Shown: positions 16,168-26,016, counted from the stretch's first letter. The stretch: 64,000 nt of DNA from Halosaccharopolyspora lacisalsi (GCF_014137975.1 NZ_JACGWZ010000007.1:310001-374000); one strand, 5' to 3'. Numbers and translations are program-made. Notes: a model not told the origin generated them from the letters alone.

Positions 16168-16351
16168 ACTTGATCGCTTCCGGGACGGAATGTAATGGCC
16201 GTCCTCACTCTTTCGAATGAGTTGGCGAGTTGTCGCCACCTGAGGTGTCACATGAGGGACATATGATCCACGGCCCGTGCACGGTCGGCGGCTCGCCCAT
16301 GCGACAGGAGCCACTCGACGTGGGACGAGCCAGCAGGAACGAGAAGAACTT

Positions 16352-16789
16352 CTAGGACGCCGCGATCCAGCGGCGTAGTCGTGACCTCACCGCGTCGACG
16401 TACTCCGGCGCGGGATCGGACTCCGCGGCGGAGTCGGACTCCGCGGCAGGGGTGATGTCGGCCGGCCTGATCCCGTACTCCAACCCGTAGTGCAGGTACA
16501 GCTCCCGCTCCCGCTCCGGCGGAAGATTCCCCTGCTCCAGCGGAACCTGCGGTGCGTGCCGCACGGCCTCCCGGGACACGGCCACGGTCACCGTGTCGCC
16601 GTCGAACGCCGCGCCCTCCAGCGGAACGAAGCTCTCGTTCGTTCCGAACAGGCCGGTCTGCACCGTGACCCACGCCGGCTGCTCGGTGACGTCGTCGAGG
16701 AAGAGCTCCCCGATGATGCCGATCCGCTGGCCCACGGGGTCGAAGACCTCACATCCGAACAGCCGCAGCGCCTCTCGTTGCCCGATCAC
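16352..16789 (-). CDS. PRC-barrel domain protein
   Basis: 145-aa soluble protein. The N-terminal PRC barrel reads LFGCEVFDPVGQRIGIIGELFLDD and WVTVQTGLFGTNESFVPLEGA; the C-terminal half is acidic and ends RSRLRRWIAAS. Such proteins are often stress- or RNA-related in actinobacteria but no specific role is known here. GTG 16789 is chosen because GGGAGG lies 9-10 nt upstream; a start at 16810 would lack one. It stands alone, divergent from the gene at 16953. Confidence 0.75.
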   Translation of the reverse strand: MIGQREALRLFGCEVFDPVGQRIGIIGELFLDDVTEQPAWVTVQTGLFGTNESFVPLEGAAFDGDTVTVAVSREAVRHAPQVPLEQGNLPPERERELYLHYGLEYGIRPADITPAAESDSAAESDPAPEYVDAVRSRLRRWIAAS

Positions 16790-16952
16790 GAGCGATCGCC
16801 TCCCACCCACCTAGCGCACTGGCCTCGCCCAGTTTGCCCTGTCACACCTTCACGAGCATCGTGCGAGGCATCGGGCACGCGGCACGGGCCTCGTCGTCGA
16901 GACCGATCCGCCGACTCGCCCAGCGGACTGGCATTCTCGGGGGAGTACGCCG

Positions 16953-17567
16953 ATGCCAACGGGGACGGAGTCTCCTTTCATGTCGCAAGAACCGGAACAA
17001 CGTCCCGGCCCGCCGATCACCGAGGAGATGCGGGAACAGGCCAGGCAGACCCCGGACAGCTGGCTCTACATCGTCGACCCGGGCTACCAGTCCTCGGGGG
17101 ACGACGTGCCGCCGGAGGGCGTCGTCGGCGCCTACCGGATCGACTCCGAGGGCGAGATCGACGAGGACTTCCACCACAACGACGAGTACCAGCCCTCGGA
17201 ACAGTCCATGCCGGTACCGGAGCCGACCAACGAGCTGGAGCAGGTGCTCAACAACATCGCCACCGGTGAGGCCCCGGACACGGACCTCCCCCCCGCGGTG
17301 CTGGCTTCCGAGGTCCTGCTCTACGCCACGGAGTCCGAGGAGGACGACTCGGTCTACGCCGCCGAGATGACCGACGGCAGCCAGCTGGTGCCCGCCTGCA
17401 CCTCGTCGGCCCGCGTGCCGGAGGGCTGGCCCGCCTACCGCGTCGTACCGGGCAACGCCCTACCGGAACTGCTCAACGGGCTCGACCTCGGCATCAACCT
17501 CGACGACGCCGTCCGCGCGGTGATCCCGCACGACGTGCTCGTCGAGGCCGCCGCCTCCAAGGACTGA
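16953..17567 (+). CDS. Type VII secretion-associated / SseB-like protein
   Basis: 204-aa acidic soluble protein. The core is TEEMREQARQTPDSWLYIVDPGYQ, repeated acidic stretches, and a C-terminal domain with GWPAYRVVPGNALPELLNGLDLGINL that resembles the SseB-like fold found in proteins annotated as T7SS-associated. No ESX structural gene is in the window, so a link to secretion is by name only. ATG 16953 has GGGGGAG 7 nt upstream; ATG 16980 (MSQEPEQ) is an alternative start. Confidence 0.6.
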   Translation: MPTGTESPFMSQEPEQRPGPPITEEMREQARQTPDSWLYIVDPGYQSSGDDVPPEGVVGAYRIDSEGEIDEDFHHNDEYQPSEQSMPVPEPTNELEQVLNNIATGEAPDTDLPPAVLASEVLLYATESEEDDSVYAAEMTDGSQLVPACTSSARVPEGWPAYRVVPGNALPELLNGLDLGINLDDAVRAVIPHDVLVEAAASKD

Positions 17568-17637
17568 TCACGGACTCTGCCGCCGCACCGGGCGCACCTG
17601 GTGGTCGGTGCGCGGCACAGTCCCTAACCTCGGTGGT

Positions 17638-19512
17638 GTGACCGATCAAGAACGCAGCCTCCCCAGCCCGATCGAGGACTACGCACTCCTGTCCGATATG
17701 CGCACCGCCGCCCTGGTCGGCAAGGACGGTTCGATCGACTGGCTGTGTCTGCCCCGGTTCGACTCGCCCTCGTGCTTCACCCGCCTGCTCGGCGACGACC
17801 ACGACGGCCACTGGCGAATCGCCCCCACCACCGAGGTGACCCGCACCGAACGCGCCTACCGGGGCGACTCGCTGGTGCTGGACACCGACTTCCACACCGA
17901 CGACGGCGTCGTGCGGGTGACCGACAGCATGCCGCCGCACGAGAAGAACGTCGAGGACCAGCCCTGCCTGGTGCGGGTGCTCGAAGGGGTCTCCGGCGAG
18001 GTCCGGGTACGGGTGCGCTGGGTGGTGCGCTTCGCCTACGGCCACTCGATGCCCTGGGTGCGCCACGTCCGCGAAACCACCCCGGTGCTCGACGAGTACC
18101 TGCTGGCCCTGGCCGGACCGCACACCGTGGTGCTGCGCGGTGACGAGCTGCCCCGGCGCAAGGACGACGAACGGGCCCACGAGGTGGTGCTCACCGTCCG
18201 CGAGGGCGAGCGGTTCACCTGGGTGCTGCAGTGGTCCCCGGACTTCGACGACCTGCCACCCCCGATGGACCCCGTGCAGGAGACCCAGGACAGCGAGGAC
18301 TTCTGGAGCGAGTGGTCCGGCAAGATCTGCTACCGGGGTCCGCACCGCGAGGCGGTGCACCGCTCCCTGGCGACCCTCAAGGCCCTGACCTACGGTCCCA
18401 CCGGCGGTATGGTCGCCGCCCCCACCACCTCGCTGCCCGAGGTTCTCGGAGGCAGCCGCAACTGGGACTACCGCTACTGCTGGCTGCGCGACGCGACGCT
18501 GGTGCTGCTGGCCCTGTACAACTTCGGCTGCACCGACGAGGCCCTGGCGTGGCGCCACTGGCTGGGCCGCGCGGTGGCCGGCGACCCGGCCGACGTGCAG
18601 ATCATGTACGGCGTCAACGGGGAGCGGCACCTGCTGGAGTGGGAACCGGACTGGCTGGACGGGTACCAGGGCGCCACCCCGGTCCGCGTCGGCAACGCCG
18701 CCTTCCGGCAGCGCCAGCTCGACATCTACGGCGAGGTCATGGACGCGCTGCACCTGGCCCGCGAGCGGGGGGTCACCGAGACCCAGGCTTCCTGGTCGAT
18801 GCAGCGCGGAATGCTCAAGCACCTGGAAACCATCTGGCAGCAACCGGACAAGGGCCTCTGGGAGGTCCGCGGCCCGGACCGCTTCTTCACCCACTCGCGG
18901 GTGATGGTGTGGGTGGCCTTCGACCGGGCCGTGAAGGCCGTGGAGGAGGACGGACTACCCGGCCCCGTCGAGCGCTGGCGCGAGATCAGGGACACCGTGC
19001 ACGCCGAGGTGCTGATCAAGGGCTGGAACGAGGACATGGGCGCGTTCACCCAGTACTACGGCAGCACCGGTCTCGACGCGGCCACGCTGCTGATCCCGAC
19101 GCTGGGATTCCTGCCCGGCAACGACGAGCGCGTGCGCTCCACCGTGCGCGCTGTGCAGCGACAGTTGCAGCACGGGGTGCTCGTCGACCGCTACACCACC
19201 AGCCCCGAGACCAACTCGGTCGACGGGATGGCCGGGCGCGAGGGCTCCTTCCTGGCGTGCTCGTTCTGGATGGTCGACGCGCTGGCGCTGTGCGGGTACC
19301 GCGAGGAGGCCGAGCGGATGTTCACCGACCTCGTCGAGCTGTCCAACGACGTCGGCCTCTACTCCGAGGAGTACGACCTGGCCAACGGGCGCTTCACGGG
19401 CAACTTCCCCCAGGCCTTCAGCCATCTGGGACTGGTCAACTCGGCGGCCGTCCTCTACGGCGGGCACACTCGGGAGGAGCCGAGCCGCCGCGACGGAAGG
19501 AGACAGGTGTGA
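17638..19512 (+). CDS. GH15 family glycosidase (trehalase / glucoamylase-like)
   Basis: 624-aa cytoplasmic glycoside hydrolase. It has an N-terminal beta-sandwich (PSPIEDYALLSDMRTAALV, SIDWLCLPRFDSPSCF) and an (alpha/alpha)6 barrel with GGSRNWDYRYCWLRDATL, EVRG and GMAGREGSFLACSFWM, the last containing a probable catalytic acidic residue. Mycobacterial relatives hydrolyse trehalose; a glucoamylase specificity cannot be excluded. There is no signal peptide. GTG 17638 is the first good start. Its stop overlaps the start of a glucose-dehydrogenase-like gene, so the pair could release and oxidise glucose. Confidence 0.85.
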   Translation: MTDQERSLPSPIEDYALLSDMRTAALVGKDGSIDWLCLPRFDSPSCFTRLLGDDHDGHWRIAPTTEVTRTERAYRGDSLVLDTDFHTDDGVVRVTDSMPPHEKNVEDQPCLVRVLEGVSGEVRVRVRWVVRFAYGHSMPWVRHVRETTPVLDEYLLALAGPHTVVLRGDELPRRKDDERAHEVVLTVREGERFTWVLQWSPDFDDLPPPMDPVQETQDSEDFWSEWSGKICYRGPHREAVHRSLATLKALTYGPTGGMVAAPTTSLPEVLGGSRNWDYRYCWLRDATLVLLALYNFGCTDEALAWRHWLGRAVAGDPADVQIMYGVNGERHLLEWEPDWLDGYQGATPVRVGNAAFRQRQLDIYGEVMDALHLARERGVTETQASWSMQRGMLKHLETIWQQPDKGLWEVRGPDRFFTHSRVMVWVAFDRAVKAVEEDGLPGPVERWREIRDTVHAEVLIKGWNEDMGAFTQYYGSTGLDAATLLIPTLGFLPGNDERVRSTVRAVQRQLQHGVLVDRYTTSPETNSVDGMAGREGSFLACSFWMVDALALCGYREEAERMFTDLVELSNDVGLYSEEYDLANGRFTGNFPQAFSHLGLVNSAAVLYGGHTREEPSRRDGRRQV

Positions 19513-20552
19513 GGGCCGCGACGGTGTTTCCCGGCAAGCCCGAGTCGAGCAGGGTCGACGAACTGGCCGAACCCGCCCCACGCCCCGGGGAGCTGTTGGT
19601 GGAGGGCCTGCTGGCCGGGGTGTGCGGTACCGACACCGCCGTCACCGAGAACGGGCACGGCAGCCTGCCACCGGGTCGGGAGCGCATGGTGCTGTTCCAC
19701 GAGTCCGTGGGCCGCGTCCGGCAGGCACCGGCGGACAGCGGCTTCGCCGAGGGCGACCACGTGGTGGGAATCGTTCGTCGTCCGGACCCGCGCCCGTGCG
19801 GCGCGTGCGCGGCCGGGGACTGGGACTTCTGCCTCAACGGCGAGTACACCGAGCGCGGTATCAAGGAGCTGGACGGATTCGGCTCCCAGCTGTGGACCAT
19901 CGAACCGGATTTCGCCGTCCGGTCCACTCCGTCGCTGGGTGAGCTGGCCGTGCTGACCGAACCCACCTCGATCGTGGCCAAGGCGTGGGAGCAGGTCGAG
20001 CTGATCGGCAGGCGGACCCACTTCGAGCCGTACAACGTGCTGGTCACCGGTGCCGGACCGGTCGGACTGCTGGCAGCGCTGCTGGGCAAGCGGCGGGGGC
20101 TGGACGTGCACGTGCTGGACAAGGTCACCAGCGGCCCCAAACCCGAACTCGTCCGCGATCTCGGCGCCGAGTACCACACGTCCCTGGACGAGCTGGGCTT
20201 CCGCCCGAACCTGGTGATCGAGGCGACCGGATCCGGCACCGTCGTGTTCGACGTGCTGCGGCGCACCGCCCGCAACGCGATCACCGTGCTGACCGGGATC
20301 TCCGGGCAGGAACGCACCCTGCCCGTGCCGGCGGGGGCGATCAACGACGAGCTGGTCCTGGACAACGACGTGGTCGTGGGCAGCGTCAACGCCAACCTGC
20401 GGCACTACCGGCAGGCCGTGCGGGCACTGGACGAGGCCGACCACGACTGGCTGCACCGGATGATCAGCCGTCGCGTTCCGCTGACGCGCTGGACCGACGC
20501 GCTCGAACAGCGAGCCGACGACGTGAAGATCGTCGTCGATCTCCAGGACTGA
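19509..20552 (+). CDS. Glucose 1-dehydrogenase-like zinc-type MDR oxidoreductase
   Basis: 347-aa medium-chain dehydrogenase. The catalytic-zinc region has GVCGTD and LFHES; a structural-zinc-like lobe CGACAAGDWDFC follows; the nucleotide-binding fold is VTGAGPVGLLAALL. The segment VGSVNANLRHY near the C-terminus is typical of glucose dehydrogenases. It would oxidise glucose to gluconolactone with NAD(P). GTG 19509 overlaps the GH15 stop (GTGA), so expression is coupled and glucose from the upstream enzyme is a plausible substrate. Confidence 0.85.
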   Translation: MRAATVFPGKPESSRVDELAEPAPRPGELLVEGLLAGVCGTDTAVTENGHGSLPPGRERMVLFHESVGRVRQAPADSGFAEGDHVVGIVRRPDPRPCGACAAGDWDFCLNGEYTERGIKELDGFGSQLWTIEPDFAVRSTPSLGELAVLTEPTSIVAKAWEQVELIGRRTHFEPYNVLVTGAGPVGLLAALLGKRRGLDVHVLDKVTSGPKPELVRDLGAEYHTSLDELGFRPNLVIEATGSGTVVFDVLRRTARNAITVLTGISGQERTLPVPAGAINDELVLDNDVVVGSVNANLRHYRQAVRALDEADHDWLHRMISRRVPLTRWTDALEQRADDVKIVVDLQD

Positions 20553-20664
20553 GCCCGGCCCGAAGCCGGGCGGTTTCGCGCGAAACCGGCGAAATCCGGC
20601 TCCGCGCGAAACCGCCCTCGGCTCTTCGTCGCGGGGTGGTCGCACCCGGTGCGACCACCCCGCG
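20553..20664. terminator. Palindrome cluster ending in a 16-bp bidirectional terminator
   Basis: Three elements in 112 bp: GCCCGG...CCGGGC (20553-20571), the perfect palindrome GGTTTCGCGCGAAACC (20572-20587), and a perfect 16-bp hairpin CGCGGGGTGGTCGCAC with loop CCG (20630-20664) that touches the ino1 stop. The last is a clear terminator for both converging genes. Confidence 0.8.
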
Positions 20665-20666
20665 AC

Positions 20667-21779
20667 TCAGCGCTCCGAGTCGCCGGCGATGAAGTCCTCG
20701 ACGGCCTGGTAGGCATCGGAGTCGGAGGACTGCTCCGGCGGGGACTTCATGAAGTACGCCGACGGCGCCGACACCGGCCCGCCGATACCGCGGTCGGTGG
20801 CGATCTTGGCCGCGCGGATCGCGTCGATGATGATGCCCGCCGAGTTCGGCGAGTCCCACACCTCCAGCTTGTACTCCAGGTTCAGCGGCACGTCGCCGAA
20901 CGCGCGCCCCTCCAGCCTGATGTAGGCCCACTTGCGGTCGTCCAGCCACGGCACGTAGTCGGAGGGTCCGATGTGCACGTTGCGCTTGTCGAGGTCGCGA
21001 TCCACCTGCGACGTCACCGACTGCGTCTTGGAGGTCTTCTTCGTCTCCAGCCGCTCCGGCTCCTTCATGTTCAGGAAGTCCATGTTGCCGCCGACGTTGA
21101 GCTGCATGGTGCGGTCCACGTACACACCGCGGTCCTCGAACAGCTTCGCCAGCACGCGGTGCGTGATCGTGGCCCCGATCTGCGACTTGATGTCGTCGCC
21201 GATGATCGGAACCCCGGCGTCGGTGAACTTGCGCGCCCACTCCGGGTCCGAGGCGATGAACACCGGCAGTGCGTTGACGAAGGCCACACCGGCGTCGATG
21301 GCGGCCTGCGCGTAGAACCTGTCGGCGTCCTCCGAGCCCACGGGCAGGTAGGACACCAGCACGTCGGCCTCGGTCTCGCGCAGTGCGGCGACCACGTCGA
21401 CCGGCTCGTCGTCGGACTCGTCGATGGTGTCGCCGTAGTACTGCCCGAGCCCGTCGAGGGTGTGCCCGCGTCGCACGGTCACTCCCAGCGGCGGAACATC
21501 GGTGATCTTGATGGTGTTGTTCTCACTGGCGACCACGGCCTCCGACAGGTCCCGCCCGACCTTCTTGGCGTCCACGTCGAAGGCGGCGACGAACTCGAGA
21601 TCGCGCACGTGGTACCCGCCGAAGTCCACGTGCATCAGCCCCGGCACGCGGGTGGCGGGATCCGTGTCGGCGTAATACTGCACGCCCTGTACCAGCGACG
21701 CGGCGCAGTTACCGACGCCGACTACCGCAACTCGCACCGCACCGCGTGCGGCACCTTCATCGCGACGATCTCCGCCCAT
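20667..21779 (-). CDS. ino1: Myo-inositol-1-phosphate synthase
   Basis: 370-aa cytoplasmic NAD-dependent enzyme converting glucose 6-phosphate to 1L-myo-inositol 1-phosphate, the entry to phosphatidylinositol and mycothiol. Visible are the NAD loop [16 protein letters not shown] (residues 16-31), the family core VGGNMDFLN and the lysine-rich [11 protein letters not shown], and [24 protein letters not shown] lies 9 nt before ATG 21779. Mycobacteria have a PadR-type regulator beside this gene; none is here. Direct repeats and a TATAAT upstream are the visible control signals. Confidence 0.95.
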   Translation of the reverse strand: MGGDRRDEGAARGAVRVAVVGVGNCAASLVQGVQYYADTDPATRVPGLMHVDFGGYHVRDLEFVAAFDVDAKKVGRDLSEAVVASENNTIKITDVPPLGVTVRRGHTLDGLGQYYGDTIDESDDEPVDVVAALRETEADVLVSYLPVGSEDADRFYAQAAIDAGVAFVNALPVFIASDPEWARKFTDAGVPIIGDDIKSQIGATITHRVLAKLFEDRGVYVDRTMQLNVGGNMDFLNMKEPERLETKKTSKTQSVTSQVDRDLDKRNVHIGPSDYVPWLDDRKWAYIRLEGRAFGDVPLNLEYKLEVWDSPNSAGIIIDAIRAAKIATDRGIGGPVSAPSAYFMKSPPEQSSDSDAYQAVEDFIAGDSER

Positions 21780-22189
21780 AGCCGCGGGCCTCCTTCTCGG
21801 TCATGCTTCGTGTGTGTTGTCCCACCCGGGATCCGTTCTCGCCGAGCAGCTTCGAACGGCACGCTCCGGCCCGTCCGCGACGATGCGTCGACGACGCGTT
21901 GGAGCCCCGCTCCCGAAACACCGAACGCGATTCGCCCCGACGTTGTTCCTCTGGCTCCCGCGAAAAACTCGGCGGTACCGCGAAAAACTCGGCGGAGTAC
22001 CGCCACGAGTACGCGCACCACCGGCCGGGTCCGACGAGGCATTATATCCCCCCACCCCGTCGCGCCCTGGTCACAGCATCCGATGTGGCGAGCGAGACAC
22101 CGTCTTGCATTGCGCCGGGCGGGTGCTCCGAGCACGGTACGGGGTCCTGGGATGGGGAGGTCTGGCGTAAGGCACGTAAGCTGGGGGAC
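21780..22189. promoter_or_regulatory. 410-bp intergenic control region between ino1 and DUF5318 gene
   Basis: No gene is supportable. It holds two direct repeats CCGCGAAAAACTCGGCGG at 21958-21975 and 21978-21995 (period 20), the second overlapping GGCGG-AGTA-CCGCC. A perfect TATAAT on the minus strand (22046 to 22041) could be the ino1 -10, giving a leader of about 250 nt; no good -35 is seen. The repeats would then lie in the transcribed leader, or a closer promoter is used. The plus-strand gene at 22190 has only a GGGGG run before it. Confidence 0.5.
21958..21995. repeat. Tandem 18-bp direct repeats upstream of ino1
   Basis: Two identical copies of CCGCGAAAAACTCGGCGG, 20 bp apart, i.e. nearly two helical turns, as expected for a dimeric or cooperative DNA-binding protein. 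Located about 180-215 bp from the ino1 start. Confidence 0.75.
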
Positions 22190-22594
22190 GTGCGGACCCA
22201 ACGGCAGGTGGTGGACTACGCGTTGCGGCGACGGTCGCTGCTCGCGCAGTTGCACGCCGGCCAAGTCGGGGTGGATGAGGTCTGCGATGCCGGCCCGTAC
22301 CTGCTACAGGCCGCCAAGTTTCATGGTGTGCCCAGCGACGTGATCTGTCCGGTCTGCCGCAAGGAGCGGCTGACCGAGGTCTCCTGGGTCTTCGGCGACG
22401 AGCTCAAGCACGCTTCGAACTCCGCCAGGGGACCCGAGGAGCTCGCACGCATGGACACCATGTTCAAGGAGTTCAACGTTTTCGTCGTCGAGGTGTGCCG
22501 CACATGTAGCTGGAACCACTTGGTGCTGTCGTACGTCCTGGGAACCGGCGGATCCGATGGCCGCCGCTACGGACGTAGGACCGCGGCAGAGTGA
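22190..22594 (+). CDS. DUF5318 family zinc-ribbon-like protein
   Basis: 134-aa soluble protein of the family located next to ponA1 in mycobacteria (Rv0049 position). Two CxxC pairs (CPVC around residue 52 and CRTC around residue 105, followed by SWNH) probably hold zinc. The middle part is helical. GTG 22190 has GGGGGAC just upstream. Function unknown; conserved synteny with the penicillin-binding protein suggests a link to cell-wall growth, which is inference. Confidence 0.82.
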   Translation: MRTQRQVVDYALRRRSLLAQLHAGQVGVDEVCDAGPYLLQAAKFHGVPSDVICPVCRKERLTEVSWVFGDELKHASNSARGPEELARMDTMFKEFNVFVVEVCRTCSWNHLVLSYVLGTGGSDGRRYGRRTAAE

Positions 22595-22695
22595 ATCCGG
22601 TTGGTCCCGGCGCACCGCACACGCCCCGGCAACGGCCGGTCGACGTGAAAGCACAGCACGGCGTCGCAACGATGCCTGTCCTGGAGGCCTAACTC

Positions 22696-25600
22696 GTGAA
22701 CGACGAGCGAGACGACCGGGCCGAGAGTCGCCACTCACGGCAACCTCCGCCCACGAACCGGGAACCCGGTCGCCCCGGCGAGCGTGGCACGCCCCCACCG
22801 AATCAGCAATCGCCGCAGCAGCCGCCGCAGCGCCCGGATCAAGGTCCACCGGGGCAGCAGCGGCCCCCGCAGCAGTCCGGGAGAGCCGCGTGGCCGGAAG
22901 AGGAGGAGCGCGGCACCTCGGGACCTCCCCAGGGGCAGCCTCCCCCGGGACAACCCCCTCAAGGACAACCGCCCGGGGGGCGTCCGGAACAACAGGGCTG
23001 GCCGACGACGGACCCGCAGTCCCGGGCACGGGGCGAGCCGCCGCGCTCCGGTCCGCAGGACCGTCGTGGCGCCCCGAACGTCGATCCGAACCAGGAGACG
23101 GCCCAGCACCCGCAGGTCCCTTCCGAAGGTCACCGTGGCAGCGGCGCACCGTCACCCGACGAAACCGCGGACGACTCCTCCCCCATCGCGAATCGCCTCA
23201 GTGGTGGGGCGGTCGGCAATCACGCCGACCAGCCCACGCAGGCTCCCCGATCGGCGCAGGGCCCTCCGCCGGGGCAAGCCCCCCCACCAGGGCAGGGCCC
23301 CCCGCCGGGGCAGCAACCGCCGCACGGCCGCAACCAGCCGCCACCACCGGGTGGACAACCCCCGCGTCCCCCGGGTGACCAGCCGACACGGCAGCCCCCG
23401 CAGGGACCACCTCCGCCACCTCCCGGCCAACAGCCGACGCGGCAGTCGGCTTCCCCGCAGCACCCGGGCGAACGGCCGACGGAGAACCTGCCTCCCACCG
23501 ACTCCGAACCACCCACCAGGCACCAGGCCGCCGGTGGAGCGGCAGCGGCCGGTGCGGCCGGTGGAGCGGCAGCGGCCGGAGGTGGCCCGGCACGTGATCC
23601 CGGCCTGATCACCCACCGCTCCGAGCAGGGCGGCTACAACTACTACTCCAACGACGAGCACGACGAGGGTTACGAGGACGAGGACTACTTCGACGACGAC
23701 TACGGTGACGACGACTATGGCGACGACGACTACGGCGACCCGGACGACGAGATGAACGCCGCCCAGGCCAAGAAGGCGCGGCGCAGGAAGATCTGGCGCC
23801 GGGTACGCCGCACCTGCTACGGGGCGGCGGCCCTGATGTTCATCGTCCCGACCGTGATGTTCGTGGTCCTGTACTACAACCTGGAGAACAAGCCTCCGGC
23901 GAAGGTGCAGCGCGAGTACAACACCAGCCTCGTCGTCAAGTACGCCGACGGGTCGCTGCTCAACAAGTTCAGCAGTAGCGACAGCGGACACAGCCGGGTG
24001 CTCATCAAGGACCTCGACGAGGTCTCCGGTGACATGAAGCACGCCACGATGGCCGCCGAGTCCGCGGACTTCTACAGCAACCCGGGATTCTCCCCCACGG
24101 GCATCGCCCGTGCCGTGCTGAACCAGCTCACCGGTGGGCAGGGCGGTGGCTCGACCATCACCCAGCAGTACATCAAGCTCAGCACCGGCAACGACGATCA
24201 CACGATGTGGCGCAAGTTCACCGAGGTCGTCCGCGCCTTCAAGCTGACCAACAACTACGACAAGAACACGATCTTCAAGGCCTACCTCAACACCGCCTAC
24301 TACGGCCGCGGCGCCTACGGCATCCACAACGCCGCCGACGCGTACTTCGGCAAGACGCCGAAGCAGCTCAACGCGGCCGAGTCCGCGGTATTGGCGGGCA
24401 TGGTGCAGCTGCCCAGGGGCAACGATCCCCGGGTCAACCCCGAGCAGGCCCAGCACCGCTGGGAGTACGTCATCGGTCAGATGGCCGACAACGGCTGGAT
24501 CCGCAAGAACGAGGAAAAGACCCTCGAGATGCCGAAGACCAAGCCCCGCATGGCCTGGCGCGGCGAGGGGGTCACGGGAGCGCAGCTGCACATCAAGCAG
24601 CAGGTGACGGCCGAGCTGGAGAAGAAGGGCTACCCGTACGGCACGCTGACCAGCCAGGGCTACCAGGTGGTCACCACCATCGACCCGCAGGCGCAGCGCA
24701 AGGCGGTAGCCGCGGTCGACAAGGTGACCAAGGGCCAACCGGAGAATCTGGACACAGCACTGGTGGCCACCGACCCGAAGACCGGGGCGGTCAGGGCGTA
24801 CTACGGCGGCGGCGGCGTCGGTACCGACTGGGCCGCCGCACCCCAGCAACCGGGTTCCTCGTTCAAGCCGTTCGTGACCATGGCCGGTCTGCAGCAGAAC
24901 AAGGGCATCGGCAGGACCTACGACGGATCGGAACCGCAGACGATCGGGGGCACCAAGTACGTCAACGCCGAAGGCGTCGATTGCAAGCGCCCGAAGCAGT
25001 GCGGGGTCCGGGAGGCCACCACCAAGTCGGTCAACACCGTGTTCGTGAACATGGCCATGCAGTTCGGTCCGGACAAGGTCGCCGAGGCCGCCCACGAGGC
25101 GGGAATTCCGCGTGAGCGGGGTGGGAAGTCGACCTTGGTGGGCCAGGATGGCGTCCCCCATCTCGGCATCGCCCTGGGTCAGTATCGGGCGACCACCACC
25201 AACATGTCCAACGCCTACGGTGCCCTCGCCGACGGGATGAGGACCAAGTCCCACTTCGTCGCCAAGATCGTCGACAGCAACGGCAAGATCATCGAGGACT
25301 TCACCGGCAGCGGGCAGGAACCGGCCTTCGCCTCCAGCAAGGAGGAGAGCAGGAATCTGGCGGCCAACGTCACCGCCTCCATGCTCAACGTGGCCGACCA
25401 CGCCGAGATCGGCGTGGCCAACGACAAGCGCCCCGTCGCCTCCAAGACCGGCACGCACCAGAACGGCGATACCGGGCACAACCTCACGGCGTGGATGGTC
25501 GGCTACACCCCGCAGATCTCCACCGCCGTGTCGATGAGTGCCAACAGCAAGAACGGGCAGGAATCGTTGCTGGACAGCAAGGGCAGCGACGTCTTCGGGT

Positions 25601-26016
25601 CGGAGCTTCCCGGCCACATCTGGCAGGAGTTCATGACCAGCTACCTACAGGGCAAATCCGTCAAGCAGTTCCCGAATCCCGACCCGGTCGGACAGTGGCG
25701 GACCCCGCCCCCGACCCCCACGGAGAAGCCCACGTCGTCGACGAAGCCACCGCCGACGACCACGAAGCCACCGCCGACGACCACGATGCCGCCGACCTCG
25801 AGCAGCGATCCGTCCGCTTCGGAGTCCTCGGATCCCTCCGCCTCCCGCACGGAGCCCACCGAGGAGTGCAGCATCTGGAACCCCGACTGCCAGGAGGGCT
25901 CCGGAAGCGGAAGCGATTCGAACGACGGCGACTCGAACTCCGATTCGGACAACAGCACCGATACGGACGGCAGGCAGAACGCCGTCGGATCGACCGGACG
26001 CCCCGAAGGGGGCTGA
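22696..26016 (+). CDS. ponA1: Bifunctional class A penicillin-binding protein with long Pro-rich cytoplasmic tail
   Basis: 1106-aa peptidoglycan glycosyltransferase-transpeptidase. Residues 1-320 are Pro/Gln/Gly-rich, 320-350 is an acidic D/E/Y tract, a single membrane helix spans about 375-397, then the GT51 domain (catalytic Glu in AAESADFY at about 453; GGSTITQQYIKL) and the transpeptidase (SSFK about 719, SVN, KTGT about 917). The C-terminus is Thr/Pro then Ser/Asp-rich. The usual ED..F motif of GT51 reads ES..F here. GTG 22696 follows GGAGG. The tail is far longer than in typical class A PBPs and is probably disordered and a phosphorylation or partner-docking region. Confidence 0.92.
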   Translation: MNDERDDRAESRHSRQPPPTNREPGRPGERGTPPPNQQSPQQPPQRPDQGPPGQQRPPQQSGRAAWPEEEERGTSGPPQGQPPPGQPPQGQPPGGRPEQQGWPTTDPQSRARGEPPRSGPQDRRGAPNVDPNQETAQHPQVPSEGHRGSGAPSPDETADDSSPIANRLSGGAVGNHADQPTQAPRSAQGPPPGQAPPPGQGPPPGQQPPHGRNQPPPPGGQPPRPPGDQPTRQPPQGPPPPPPGQQPTRQSASPQHPGERPTENLPPTDSEPPTRHQAAGGAAAAGAAGGAAAAGGGPARDPGLITHRSEQGGYNYYSNDEHDEGYEDEDYFDDDYGDDDYGDDDYGDPDDEMNAAQAKKARRRKIWRRVRRTCYGAAALMFIVPTVMFVVLYYNLENKPPAKVQREYNTSLVVKYADGSLLNKFSSSDSGHSRVLIKDLDEVSGDMKHATMAAESADFYSNPGFSPTGIARAVLNQLTGGQGGGSTITQQYIKLSTGNDDHTMWRKFTEVVRAFKLTNNYDKNTIFKAYLNTAYYGRGAYGIHNAADAYFGKTPKQLNAAESAVLAGMVQLPRGNDPRVNPEQAQHRWEYVIGQMADNGWIRKNEEKTLEMPKTKPRMAWRGEGVTGAQLHIKQQVTAELEKKGYPYGTLTSQGYQVVTTIDPQAQRKAVAAVDKVTKGQPENLDTALVATDPKTGAVRAYYGGGGVGTDWAAAPQQPGSSFKPFVTMAGLQQNKGIGRTYDGSEPQTIGGTKYVNAEGVDCKRPKQCGVREATTKSVNTVFVNMAMQFGPDKVAEAAHEAGIPRERGGKSTLVGQDGVPHLGIALGQYRATTTNMSNAYGALADGMRTKSHFVAKIVDSNGKIIEDFTGSGQEPAFASSKEESRNLAANVTASMLNVADHAEIGVANDKRPVASKTGTHQNGDTGHNLTAWMVGYTPQISTAVSMSANSKNGQESLLDSKGSDVFGSELPGHIWQEFMTSYLQGKSVKQFPNPDPVGQWRTPPPTPTEKPTSSTKPPPTTTKPPPTTTMPPTSSSDPSASESSDPSASRTEPTEECSIWNPDCQEGSGSGSDSNDGDSNSDSDNSTDTDGRQNAVGSTGRPEGG

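Noticed and set aside
21803-22189. N-terminal extension of the DUF5318 protein
   Set aside because: The upstream in-frame sequence is unconserved, contains the direct repeats and promoter-like elements, and a GGGGG site precedes GTG 22190.
23152-25617. Long minus-strand open frame (821 codons) opposite ponA1
   Set aside because: It is the codon-position mirror of a GC-rich gene; no motif, and ponA1 on the plus strand is unmistakable.
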